Source: SpSt-1165 sp964391725 (GTDB lineage: Bacteria > Chloroflexota > Anaerolineae > Anaerolineales > Anaerolineaceae). From it: a DNA stretch of 64,000 nucleotides. A program made the position numbers and the translations under genes. The stretch is from positions 1-64,000 of the forward strand of contig CAYMNB010000003.1 in NCBI GenBank assembly GCA_964391725.1. Direction: 5' to 3'. How positions within the stretch are numbered: position 1 is the first letter of the stretch; every line of letters begins with the position of its first letter. Of this stretch, positions 35,190 to 43,543 are shown one piece after another. The notes under the pieces were generated by a model. It was given only the letters and a program-made list of their open reading frames with translations. It ran no database searches and had not been told where the DNA came from.

Positions 35190-36412
35190 TATTTTTGCTC
35201 CCTCAAATCACAATTATCCACAAACTGGATTACCCCGCATGTACCGTTGATCAACCAGTCGGTTGCCTGGGATTCCATCTTTATAATCATCTCTTCTGAT
35301 AACCCCGCTGCCATTTCTGACTTCAAAGTACGGATCAAAAGTAAATTCACAGGAAAATAAGCCACAATTTCACCCAGATTTGTAGTCAACGGCCAGTGCC
35401 GATCACCCAACACCCTGCGATAATTGGCGTCGCCCTTGAAAACAACAAGATCATAATTACTCAATTCCCGGAGGAAGGTTTGTGGCATTTCTTCAATCAT
35501 CAAGGGCAGGTTCAGCAACTGTTCAGCTCGCACCCGAATCCGCCCTTCTGCGATATACGCCTGCACCCTCACGCCTAATTTCTTGACCGCATCCATCGAT
35601 GATCTCAACAGAAAATCAAAGGCAACCTGCACATCCTGTTCTGTGACATCTGAAACAAACAAAGGGGCAGATTTGACAAATACGACAACTTCACCAGCAA
35701 AACCATGATCGATCAGATAGTCAATCAACAGCAAATCGGAATAGAATTCACGCCCCACGTTGTCAACAAAATAAGCAATCTTCTTGCATTGGTTAGATAG
35801 ATATCTTTTTAACTTTTCGGTATCATCAACCAGCATGAATAAATGGTCTCCCCCGCATGCTTCACTGTGAAATTCTTTCGCCATTTTAATCGAGTTATTG
35901 CTTAGATCTGCGCGATTCGCCCATAAAGCTCCATATAAATAGTTCGACAAAAATGTCTCGGGGTCTCCTCTTTTCGCGGAATTCATCACCTGCTCCAAAC
36001 AGTTGAGATCATTGGCAGATAGTTGATGCTTCTGTTCTCGAAAAGGATCGTGTAAATAATACGGAGAGGCAGGTTTATAATACTGGATAATTTCCAACAC
36101 CCGACGATAAAAATAAGACTCTGCAAAATACCATGGCAGAGAAAACCAGGAAACTTGGCCATATAAGTCAATCAGTCGATTCCAGGCCAGCTGGTCCGGG
36201 GTATTTTCGGTTAAGCCGCAGATTGTTCCCGTGGCGATCTCCTGCTTGAACCGATCAAGTTCTTCTACGATGACCGATGGATAAGCATTATCTGTTAGAA
36301 TTTTGTCGATTATTTCTTGTTTTCTAACCTTAATCGTGTATTCAGCGAAAGACCCCCGATCAGAAGTCATTATCCAGGAGGGCTTGCTGTTGCCTTGTTT
36401 GTCAAGAATCAT
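35189..36412 (-). CDS. DUF89 / ARMT1-like metal-dependent phosphatase
   Basis: A 407-residue protein of the DUF89 family. Eukaryotic members (ARMT1, yeast YMR027W) are metal-dependent phosphatases acting on sugar phosphates such as fructose 1-phosphate, proposed as metabolite damage control. The diagnostic metal-site segments are present: VDNVGREFYSDLLLIDYLI and VVFKGDANYRRVLGDRHW, with an Asp/Asn pair and a later Asp. An N-terminal helical domain has FSLPWYFAESYFYRRVLE. AAAGGTGG lies before the ATG, which is six bases from the kinase stop. A role hydrolysing a dead-end sugar phosphate in this operon is inference. Confidence 0.82.
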   Translation of the reverse strand: MILDKQGNSKPSWIMTSDRGSFAEYTIKVRKQEIIDKILTDNAYPSVIVEELDRFKQEIATGTICGLTENTPDQLAWNRLIDLYGQVSWFSLPWYFAESYFYRRVLEIIQYYKPASPYYLHDPFREQKHQLSANDLNCLEQVMNSAKRGDPETFLSNYLYGALWANRADLSNNSIKMAKEFHSEACGGDHLFMLVDDTEKLKRYLSNQCKKIAYFVDNVGREFYSDLLLIDYLIDHGFAGEVVVFVKSAPLFVSDVTEQDVQVAFDFLLRSSMDAVKKLGVRVQAYIAEGRIRVRAEQLLNLPLMIEEMPQTFLRELSNYDLVVFKGDANYRRVLGDRHWPLTTNLGEIVAYFPVNLLLIRTLKSEMAAGLSEEMIIKMESQATDWLINGTCGVIQFVDNCDLREQK

Positions 36413-36417
36413 CGAAC

Positions 36418-37326
36418 TTATTCCACCTTTAATTGCTCGAAATAAAAATTCACTGTAGACATTGATTGAAAACAATTGGTATACGAAGCGGCTGCCGCTG
36501 TGCCAAAAGCTGCCGCCCATTTGGCGCATTCTACGGGGTTCTCTTGCCGCATAAATCCAAATAGAAACCCCGCAACAGCGGCATCACCTGCAGCAACCGG
36601 ATTTTTCACATTCAATGGTGGCACCCGCACATGGAGAAAAACCTCGCCCGAAGAAAAAAACATACCATCAGCCCCCATAGACAACAGCACATTAGAAGCC
36701 CCTTTCTGCATCAATAACTCACACAGCTTTTTGGGTGACTTTTCGCTCGGAAACAAGGTCATTGCCTCCTCATAATTGGGTTTGACCCAATCTGGCAGCC
36801 CATCCAATCCCTCCTGAAATGCCATTCCGCTCGTGTCCAAAAAAACCTTACCACCAAACGAGTGAATTGTTTCGGTTAATTGACGGTAAATAGCCGTAGG
36901 TACGCCGTGTGGCAGGCTGCCGGATAACACCCAAATGTCTTGGTCTTTATGAAAACTTTCCACGAGTCGAAGGACATGATTTATTTCTTCAATGGTCACG
37001 AAGGGTCCAGGCTCATTGAATTTTATGGAGCCTTCTCCATTAGCCTTAAATACATGATTCACGCGGGTGTTGGCTTCGATATTCAGAGCAATCAGGTCTA
37101 TCCCTTCCGCCCTGGTCCCTTCTGCTAATTGCATTCCATTGATTCCACCCAACAACGCTACTGCCTTTGCGGAAACCCCGCTCTTCTTAAGAGCCCTGGC
37201 AACATTGATACCCTTCCCGCCCCATTCATTTCGAACATCATGAACACGATTTACACCATCAATAACCATGCCATCCACAAAATAGGTGCGGTCGATAGCG
37301 GGATTCAGCGTCAGGGTATATATCAT
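36418..37326 (-). CDS. PfkB-family sugar-phosphate kinase (FruK/LacC-like)
   Basis: A 302-residue ribokinase-fold enzyme. It opens with MIYTLTLNPAIDRT, the hallmark of 1-phosphofructokinase and tagatose-6-phosphate kinase, followed by GGKGINVARAL and VLSGSLPHG. The C-terminal anion-hole motif, normally GAGD, is VAAGDAAVAGF, keeping the catalytic Asp. It should phosphorylate a ketose phosphate at C6 or C1, but the natural substrate is open. Only a weak site (AGAAAG) precedes the ATG. No PTS component is present beside it, unlike classical fru operons. Confidence 0.85.
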   Translation of the reverse strand: MIYTLTLNPAIDRTYFVDGMVIDGVNRVHDVRNEWGGKGINVARALKKSGVSAKAVALLGGINGMQLAEGTRAEGIDLIALNIEANTRVNHVFKANGEGSIKFNEPGPFVTIEEINHVLRLVESFHKDQDIWVLSGSLPHGVPTAIYRQLTETIHSFGGKVFLDTSGMAFQEGLDGLPDWVKPNYEEAMTLFPSEKSPKKLCELLMQKGASNVLLSMGADGMFFSSGEVFLHVRVPPLNVKNPVAAGDAAVAGFLFGFMRQENPVECAKWAAAFGTAAAASYTNCFQSMSTVNFYFEQLKVE

Positions 37327-37350
37327 CTTTCTGATGGCTCAATTCTATAA

Positions 37351-39063
37351 TCAAGCCAACATGATGCGTAAAAATTCTTCTTCAGCGGCGTTGGTCCATT
37401 CGCCGTTGTTAAAAAGAGCATACACAGAGGGTAATTTATCCTTGAAATCTTCCAATGGGGTAATTGGGAATTCTTTGATATGGTTGAATATAACCACCTT
37501 CCCCGGATATTGAGCATCCTTTACAGCTTGCAAACCTTCTTTTCCATAATGAAGTGAACCCACCGCCGCTATGGTCCTTCCCGCGTTTAATTCTTTAGAT
37601 TGAATTTTGTCAAGCGTCATCTGCATATCTTCCAGTGCAGAGCCAGAATGGCCGATATAACGGACACCTTCATGTACGATTTTGTGAAAATCAATGTTTA
37701 CCGTCGTTCCACGCGCAATACCGGCAAACACATTCACCAATCCATCCTTGGCAACATAGCCGGTAATTTCTTCGATCAATCGTGGCACCGGTGCCAAAAC
37801 AACAATATCGTCAAACCCGCCATTTGCCATAATTTGCCCAATGGTCTCCTGATAGGATTCCTTTACAGTTGGATTTGAGCAAATAAGATTGATACCGCGC
37901 TGAATTGCTTGTTCTGCGTAAGTATCACGCAAATCATCCAGCCGAAGGTCACTGACATCAGTGCAGACAATGGTGGCAGGAGGGTTTTTAAATTCGATTG
38001 CCCGTTGCACATGCATTCTGCCAATCGGTCCTCCAGCACCCGCAAACAAGACTTTTCCACCTGGCTTGAGGGTATTCCGCTTTAATCCGTTTTGATAAGC
38101 CTGTGAAAAATCCAGGCCGGAATCCGCAACATACAGCCATCGCTGGTAGTGCACCCTGCCCAGGTCAACCGGAACAGGATCTGTGATCTTCTGATCTGTC
38201 ATAATACAGAATACACCGTGACTTTTCAACTTCTGGCTTGCTGTTGCAATGATAACTGCGTCATGTCCAAACAAAATGATGTCATCCACCACCTCATCGT
38301 CCAGACTGTTGATATAACTAACATGATCAAACTGAATCCCCAGTTCATTTGCGAGGGATTTGATCCTGTCAGTCAGTTCCTCCGGGATATTTGTGACCAG
38401 AATCTTCTTAGGCTTTGCTGTTTTGACGAAGCCAACATCGATCACAAACTCCCGATTATCATTGGCGCCAATGAACCAGACGGTACCACCAGGCTGAAGA
38501 GTGTTCCGATAATCAAGCCCATACGCAGCGACGACACATGCCCATGGTTCTGCCAGGGCTCCCTCCGCATAGCCGGTTGTATCTTCCAGCAGCAGAAGAT
38601 TGTTATTGCCCCCATCGCTGCTGAGAACCCTTTTATCAACCACACCATACTGCGACATCGCTCCCTGGTAGTAATAACCATAGGCATAACTGACGCCGTC
38701 CTCATAAATATCGGCCTGAATGGTGAATCGCTGCCCAGGTTTGTATTGATCTTTGAGATTGTCACCAACTTTGACAATCGTCATGGTCAGTTCATGTCCG
38801 AGAACCACCGGATCTTCAGCCATGTTCTGGTAAATCCGGGGGTGGTCCTGTCCCTGGTTAATCACCTTGATATCAGAAAAGCATATGCTGTCGGCATCGT
38901 GTCGAATTAACAGTTCGTCTGGGCCGATTTTGTTCATTGGCAGATAAATTGGTCGCCCGGTCTCATCACCAACATTCTCCAAACCCGCGCCATATACGGG
39001 CAATGCCATGTATTTCTCCGGCAGTTCATTTTGTGCTTTTTTATATTGCTCTAGCATATCCAT
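37351..39063 (-). CDS. Zinc-type dehydrogenase, L-sorbose-1-phosphate reductase-like
   Basis: A 570-residue medium-chain dehydrogenase-like protein, clearly longer than the usual 350-420. An N-terminal GroES-like domain contains VLGHELTMTIVKVGD and a YKPGQRF stretch. The middle has GGTVWFIGANDNREF, a first nucleotide-binding-like region at about residues 200-300. A second region, GGKVLFAGAGGPIGRMHVQR, is a standard Rossmann glycine loop. This matches the SorE/YggP group, in which sorbose 1-phosphate is reduced to glucitol 6-phosphate. GGAG precedes the ATG at 39063. The neighbouring glucitol-6-phosphate dehydrogenase supports the assignment. The exact substrate is not proven. Confidence 0.78.
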   Translation of the reverse strand: MDMLEQYKKAQNELPEKYMALPVYGAGLENVGDETGRPIYLPMNKIGPDELLIRHDADSICFSDIKVINQGQDHPRIYQNMAEDPVVLGHELTMTIVKVGDNLKDQYKPGQRFTIQADIYEDGVSYAYGYYYQGAMSQYGVVDKRVLSSDGGNNNLLLLEDTTGYAEGALAEPWACVVAAYGLDYRNTLQPGGTVWFIGANDNREFVIDVGFVKTAKPKKILVTNIPEELTDRIKSLANELGIQFDHVSYINSLDDEVVDDIILFGHDAVIIATASQKLKSHGVFCIMTDQKITDPVPVDLGRVHYQRWLYVADSGLDFSQAYQNGLKRNTLKPGGKVLFAGAGGPIGRMHVQRAIEFKNPPATIVCTDVSDLRLDDLRDTYAEQAIQRGINLICSNPTVKESYQETIGQIMANGGFDDIVVLAPVPRLIEEITGYVAKDGLVNVFAGIARGTTVNIDFHKIVHEGVRYIGHSGSALEDMQMTLDKIQSKELNAGRTIAAVGSLHYGKEGLQAVKDAQYPGKVVIFNHIKEFPITPLEDFKDKLPSVYALFNNGEWTNAAEEEFLRIMLA

Positions 39064-39091
39064 TGTTTTCTCCGTTTCAACATTTTCCACT

Positions 39092-40438
39092 TCAATTAAT
39101 TACTGCCAATACTTCATCCGACGTCATTGTCGTATCAATTTTTCCTAATATTCTGCTCGCATCTTTAGGCTCTACCTGAATGCCGGCCTTCTCGAAAAAG
39201 TCATTTTTGTTCTTTCTCGATCCCAACTCTCTATCAGCCCATATGCTTTGATATCCCATGCCGGCAAATCTCTCCAACATGGTGTGCCCGTACAAAAAGT
39301 AAGCCCCTCGCAGGAAAGCATCGCAAACTGGCGCTAATTCAGGGACATCGAAATCATCGACGAACTTCTGGCCCGGCGCATTCATCTCAGTGCCCGCCAA
39401 AACAGGCAGATCAAACTGATCAGCGAGGGCTACCACCGTATACAGATTCGCAAGTTTTACTTTTTTGATCGCTGGATCTTCAATATTCCAGTTTCTATCA
39501 GGCACGATATTCAAAGCCCCTGCACCCTTTCCGATCAACAGCGCTAACAATTCTTCGAACTTCTGTTCGCCCGATGAGGTCCCGTCCAACCAGGTGATAC
39601 AAGGGATTGCGCCAGCACCTGTGATGAGTTGATGTGCCTCATCAACACCCGGGAAGGTTGATTCGTCAGGCTGCATGTAGGCCACTCCGCCGCGTTTCAT
39701 CAATTTCGCCCTGACCGCATTTTTAAATTTCGGAATGTCTCTCGCCATTTCCTCCACTGATGAGAAAGAGATGTCCAATTTCTGCGACCAAAAGCCAACA
39801 AAGTCAGGAATCGTAGTGCGAGACTTTTCCACCAAAGCAGTAAGCATATGCCGTTCGGTGGCATTTCCGGCAGGTGTCAGGGGACGAACGTCTACGTCAT
39901 AATCCAGGTGAAGAGGTGAAAGATACTGATTCAGCCTTGAAATCATCGCGCGATTGCGATTATCTGCCCGTTTGCGCATATCTTCTATGATAGCTTGTCC
40001 ACTTGTTTGCAGAGAATTTCTACAAAAGCCGACTCCCATGTGATAACTGATGCCGGGTTCTCCTGGTGAGTTCAACTCGTCATTCTTAAATTCTTCCAGA
40101 AAAACGCGTGTCTCCAATCCTGCGGTTCCGCGAACATTGAGCAGTTCACAGGCATCCAAAAACTCTTCCACCCCATCCAGCACATCGAAATCAACGATCC
40201 CCAACAGCTTAATGCCTTCTCTTTTTGCCATCCATGCCAAACCTGAGGGAGACATGTCATAACCATTGTATGAGAAGAATGAATGGCAATGCATGTTGGC
40301 GATTTCACTTGAGGGTTTAACGCTCACTTCGCCCCTTTCAGCCAATTGAACCAAAGAGCTCAGCGCCTGGCGGCGTTGAACCGGGTCAAAGCTATTCAGT
40401 TGATTTTCAAAGTGACCGATTTGTTGATTTACAGACAT
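39092..40438 (-). CDS. PHP-domain protein
   Basis: A 448-residue protein with an N-terminal PHP (polymerase and histidinol phosphatase) domain, typically a metal-dependent phosphoesterase. The first metal motif is NMHCHSFFSYNG (HxH), and GLETRVFL supplies the conserved Glu. The second motif, normally DHD or DHN, reads IVDFDVLDG, so the central His is Phe. The second half has a long unrecognised region ending in AGTEMNAPGQKFVDDF. AGGAG lies five bases before the ATG at 40438. Likely a sugar-phosphate phosphoesterase of the operon, but function is inferred from fold and context only. Confidence 0.72.
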   Translation of the reverse strand: MSVNQQIGHFENQLNSFDPVQRRQALSSLVQLAERGEVSVKPSSEIANMHCHSFFSYNGYDMSPSGLAWMAKREGIKLLGIVDFDVLDGVEEFLDACELLNVRGTAGLETRVFLEEFKNDELNSPGEPGISYHMGVGFCRNSLQTSGQAIIEDMRKRADNRNRAMISRLNQYLSPLHLDYDVDVRPLTPAGNATERHMLTALVEKSRTTIPDFVGFWSQKLDISFSSVEEMARDIPKFKNAVRAKLMKRGGVAYMQPDESTFPGVDEAHQLITGAGAIPCITWLDGTSSGEQKFEELLALLIGKGAGALNIVPDRNWNIEDPAIKKVKLANLYTVVALADQFDLPVLAGTEMNAPGQKFVDDFDVPELAPVCDAFLRGAYFLYGHTMLERFAGMGYQSIWADRELGSRKNKNDFFEKAGIQVEPKDASRILGKIDTTMTSDEVLAVIN

Positions 40439-40446
40439 CAATGCTC

Positions 40447-41205
40447 CTACTTCTCCAATAATGTCTGGCGATATTTCTCGTCCAGGCGGCTGCTGATCCT
40501 CAACACATCTGCTTCATTCATGTATTGTATCCCGCCAATCGATAATGCTCCCACCAAAATTTTTGCCCATTTGTCTGTCATCAGCTGGATATTCAAGGCT
40601 TCTTTGGCAGTTTTTCCGAGTGACACAACACCATGGTTAAGCATAAAAAGAACTTTTGGCGGATTGCCATGCACATCCATGTAACGTCTGAGTTCATCTC
40701 TGACAGCCACGGCCAGATGGAACCCAGGATCAATATAGGGCACAATCGCTGGAGCAGAACCGCATACCACGATTTGATCAGGACAAATATTGCCCCGAAA
40801 TGGTTCCGCAGCGAGGGTGCTGCAAAGGATCTGATTTACAGATACCGCATGAGAATGCGCAATAAACTTTACTCCACACTCTTTAATGCATAAGGCGTGC
40901 AAGAAGGTCTCTACAGAAGGTTTTGCGTGCGAGGGATCCACCTGTGATGCTTTCAAGGCATTCGAGACGGCCTGATCATCCAATGGTGAGCCTTCTAGGT
41001 ACGCCAACGCCGCGTCAATATCGATTAAACTGAAACCTTTTTTATCGATACAACTCAATTCGTAGCCTGATGCTTTCACCCAAAAGGTGCCGTCACCATT
41101 ATCCGCGCTGGTGTTGCCCTCTCCTAAAATTACCAGATTCCTTTCCTCAACCCCCAATTCTCGCGACAACCAGACCAGTGTTTCAAGTACCTCTTCTCGT
41201 TTCAT
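40447..41205 (-). CDS. Class II aldolase / adducin family protein
   Basis: A 252-residue zinc-dependent aldolase of the fuculose/rhamnulose-1-phosphate aldolase fold. Catalytic Glu sits in KPSVETFLHAL, zinc ligands are in IAHSHAVSVNQ (HxH), and the third His is in MLNHGVVSLG. Such enzymes split or epimerise ketose phosphates. I chose the ATG at 41205 because AAAGGA precedes it. A longer in-frame reading through the divergent promoter region is unlikely. It is the first gene of the six-gene operon and is divergent from the relA/spoT gene. Confidence 0.88.
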   Translation of the reverse strand: MKREEVLETLVWLSRELGVEERNLVILGEGNTSADNGDGTFWVKASGYELSCIDKKGFSLIDIDAALAYLEGSPLDDQAVSNALKASQVDPSHAKPSVETFLHALCIKECGVKFIAHSHAVSVNQILCSTLAAEPFRGNICPDQIVVCGSAPAIVPYIDPGFHLAVAVRDELRRYMDVHGNPPKVLFMLNHGVVSLGKTAKEALNIQLMTDKWAKILVGALSIGGIQYMNEADVLRISSRLDEKYRQTLLEK

Positions 41206-41250
41206 TACGCTGTCCTTTTCAACGAACCTGAGATGTATGAAGGGAAAACT

Positions 41251-41299
41251 TTTCGATGATACAATGAATTTTGATTGAATTATACTAAATTTGATTTTA
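41251..41299. promoter_or_regulatory. Divergent promoter region with spaced T-rich repeats
   Basis: Three T-rich units, TTTCGATGAT (41251), TTTGATTGAA (41270) and TTTGATTTTA (41290), lie about 20 bp apart. A minus-strand TATAAT (plus-strand ATTATA at 41279-41284) suits the aldolase operon. The spacing suggests a regulator binding one helix face. The assignment is tentative. Confidence 0.35.
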
Positions 41300-41323
41300 A
41301 GAACGACAGACTGGCAATCAGGC

Positions 41324-43540
41324 ATGTTACTTGAAAAATTTGAGATCCTGCCCCTCACCATTGAGGAATTGGTAAGTTATTACGAACAAGACAATTCACC
41401 CATTCAATATGCAGAAGATGAAATGAAGGGGATCTGGCTGGCTTATGAGTTCGCAAAAAAAGCGCATGATAAGCAGCTGCGGTTGTCTGGTGATCCATTT
41501 TTAAGCCATCCTCTGGCAGTTTCGAAAATCCTCGTTAGTCTTGGCATGGATGTGGAATCTATCATGGCCAGTTTACTGCATGACGTGGTCGAAGACACCG
41601 AAGTAACATTGGACGATATCTCCTCTGGATTCGGCGATCAGATTGCCAGGATCGTTGATGGTGTGACAACACTGAAACAATACGAAAGCCCTGGCTCCAA
41701 TGATGCTGAATCAATCAAGAAACTTTTTCTCGCCATTGTAGATGACCCAAGGGTAATTGTCGTCAAACTTGCCGACCGTCTTCATAATTTACGCACCATT
41801 GCCCCGTTGCCCCGTGATCGTCAGGTCAAAACTGCCAAAGAAACCCTGGAAATTTATGCGCCGATCGCAGAACGAATGGGCATCTGGAGCATCAAAGGTG
41901 AATTGGAAGATCTTGCATTCAAGTGCCTTGAACCCGAAATCTATCAGCAAATTTTGTACGAGATGGAAAAATCCCGTGAAGAGCATCGCGCCATTCTCAA
42001 TGGTTTGATAGATAAGGTCAAGAAAATAATGGTGGAATCTAACCTGGATCCTTCTACCTTTCAGGTTACCGGACGCCGCAAATACATTTATTCGATCTAC
42101 AACAAAATGCAAAAACCAAAATACCAGGGGAAAGGTCTGGATGCCATTTATGACAAATTAGGCATCCGCATCATCGTTCCCAATATCCCGGATTGCTATG
42201 CGGTGTTAGGCTTGATCCATGCTACCTGGTCGCCCATTCCCGGTGAATTCGATGACTACATCGGAATGAAACTGCCCTCTGGATACCAATCACTGCATAC
42301 ATCAGTGAAGTACGGGCCCGATAAGAATGACATTGTAGAATTCCAAATTCGTACCCTCGATATGCATAATGAAGCTGAATTTGGTGTTGCCGCCCACTGG
42401 ATCTATAAAGACAGCCATAGCGGCAAACGTGACATCGCAATGGAGAACAAAATCAAATGGCTGCGCCTGATGCTGGAGGAGCCCCAAGAAGAAGACAGCA
42501 ACGCCGAAGAAGATCCAGAAACATTTCTGAGCATGCTGAAATCAGATTTGCTGCAGGAGCGGATATATGTGTTCACTCCCCAGGGTGATATAAAAGACCT
42601 GCCCAATGGAGCCACACCAATCGACTTTGCTTATGCGGTACATACCAGTGTCGGTCATCGTTGCCGTGGTGCTAAAGTCAATGGCCGATTGGTGTCACTC
42701 GACCACCGCCTCCAGACAGGTGACCAGGTGCAAATTCTGACAGCCAAACAGGGTGGCCCAAGCCGTGACTGGTTGAACCCAAGCCTGGGTTTGGTAAACA
42801 CAGCTCGAGCCAGATCAAAAATCCGTCATTGGTTTAAAAATCAAGCGCGCGAACAAAACTTGACCCAAGGGCAAGCCATCCTCGAAAAAGAACTGCAAAA
42901 ACTGGGGCTTGAGCATTGTGAACTTTCAATACTTCTGAAAACTTTGGATTTCAAGACTATTGAAGATATCTATATCGCCATTGGTTGCGGAGACCTTTCA
43001 CTGCAACGCGTCATCAATCTGCTGTCCGAATACTATCGCGATGAAGACGATCCGTTGTTGATGGCCATTCATCCCGCAGAGAAGCAGGAAGACAAAAATG
43101 CTGTTTCGGTGCTTGGGTTAAGAGATCTGCTGACCAGTTTTTCCTCGTGCTGCGCTCCAGCACCTGGTGATGAAATTTTGGGGTATATTACCCGCGGCAG
43201 AGGTGTTACCATTCATCGTGCAGACTGCCCGAACATTTTGCGCCTACAGGATTCAGAGCGTGAACGGATAATCAAAGTCGCATGGGGTGAACCGCAAAAA
43301 ACCTATCCAGTCTCTATCTTGATTCGCGCTTATGACCGCCAGGGACTCATTGGAGATATCTCCAATGTCTTGCGTGACGAGAATGTCAACATCATTGATG
43401 TAAATGTGCGGCCAGGCCACAACATTGCTACCATTCAGTTGACACTGGAAGTCAGTGACATCTCAAAATTGAGCAAAATATTGACTCGCATCGAAGCATT
43501 GCCCAACGTCATCGAAACACATCGCATCAAGCCAGGGTAA
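41324..43540 (+). CDS. RelA/SpoT (p)ppGpp synthetase/hydrolase
   Basis: Stringent-response enzyme of 738 residues. Order of domains: HD hydrolase (residues about 40-190, with LLHDVVEDT at 84-92 and LADRLHNLRT), synthetase (about 230-360, with EFDDYIGMKLPSGYQSLHTS), TGS (about 405-465), a Cys-rich conserved region (SSCCAPAPGDEI), and C-terminal ACT. The HD metal residues are intact, as in SpoT. The synthetase motif at 308-311 is the acidic EXDD form known from synthetase-only RelA rather than the RXKD of bifunctional enzymes. I chose the ATG at 41324. The MFS gene starts three bases after the stop and is likely coupled. Confidence 0.93.
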   Translation: MLLEKFEILPLTIEELVSYYEQDNSPIQYAEDEMKGIWLAYEFAKKAHDKQLRLSGDPFLSHPLAVSKILVSLGMDVESIMASLLHDVVEDTEVTLDDISSGFGDQIARIVDGVTTLKQYESPGSNDAESIKKLFLAIVDDPRVIVVKLADRLHNLRTIAPLPRDRQVKTAKETLEIYAPIAERMGIWSIKGELEDLAFKCLEPEIYQQILYEMEKSREEHRAILNGLIDKVKKIMVESNLDPSTFQVTGRRKYIYSIYNKMQKPKYQGKGLDAIYDKLGIRIIVPNIPDCYAVLGLIHATWSPIPGEFDDYIGMKLPSGYQSLHTSVKYGPDKNDIVEFQIRTLDMHNEAEFGVAAHWIYKDSHSGKRDIAMENKIKWLRLMLEEPQEEDSNAEEDPETFLSMLKSDLLQERIYVFTPQGDIKDLPNGATPIDFAYAVHTSVGHRCRGAKVNGRLVSLDHRLQTGDQVQILTAKQGGPSRDWLNPSLGLVNTARARSKIRHWFKNQAREQNLTQGQAILEKELQKLGLEHCELSILLKTLDFKTIEDIYIAIGCGDLSLQRVINLLSEYYRDEDDPLLMAIHPAEKQEDKNAVSVLGLRDLLTSFSSCCAPAPGDEILGYITRGRGVTIHRADCPNILRLQDSERERIIKVAWGEPQKTYPVSILIRAYDRQGLIGDISNVLRDENVNIIDVNVRPGHNIATIQLTLEVSDISKLSKILTRIEALPNVIETHRIKPG

Positions 43541-43543
43541 ACC

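Noticed and set aside
38149..38910. A 253-residue plus-strand reading frame
   Set aside because: It lies fully antisense to the SorE-like dehydrogenase, lacks a ribosome site and shows no recognisable motif.
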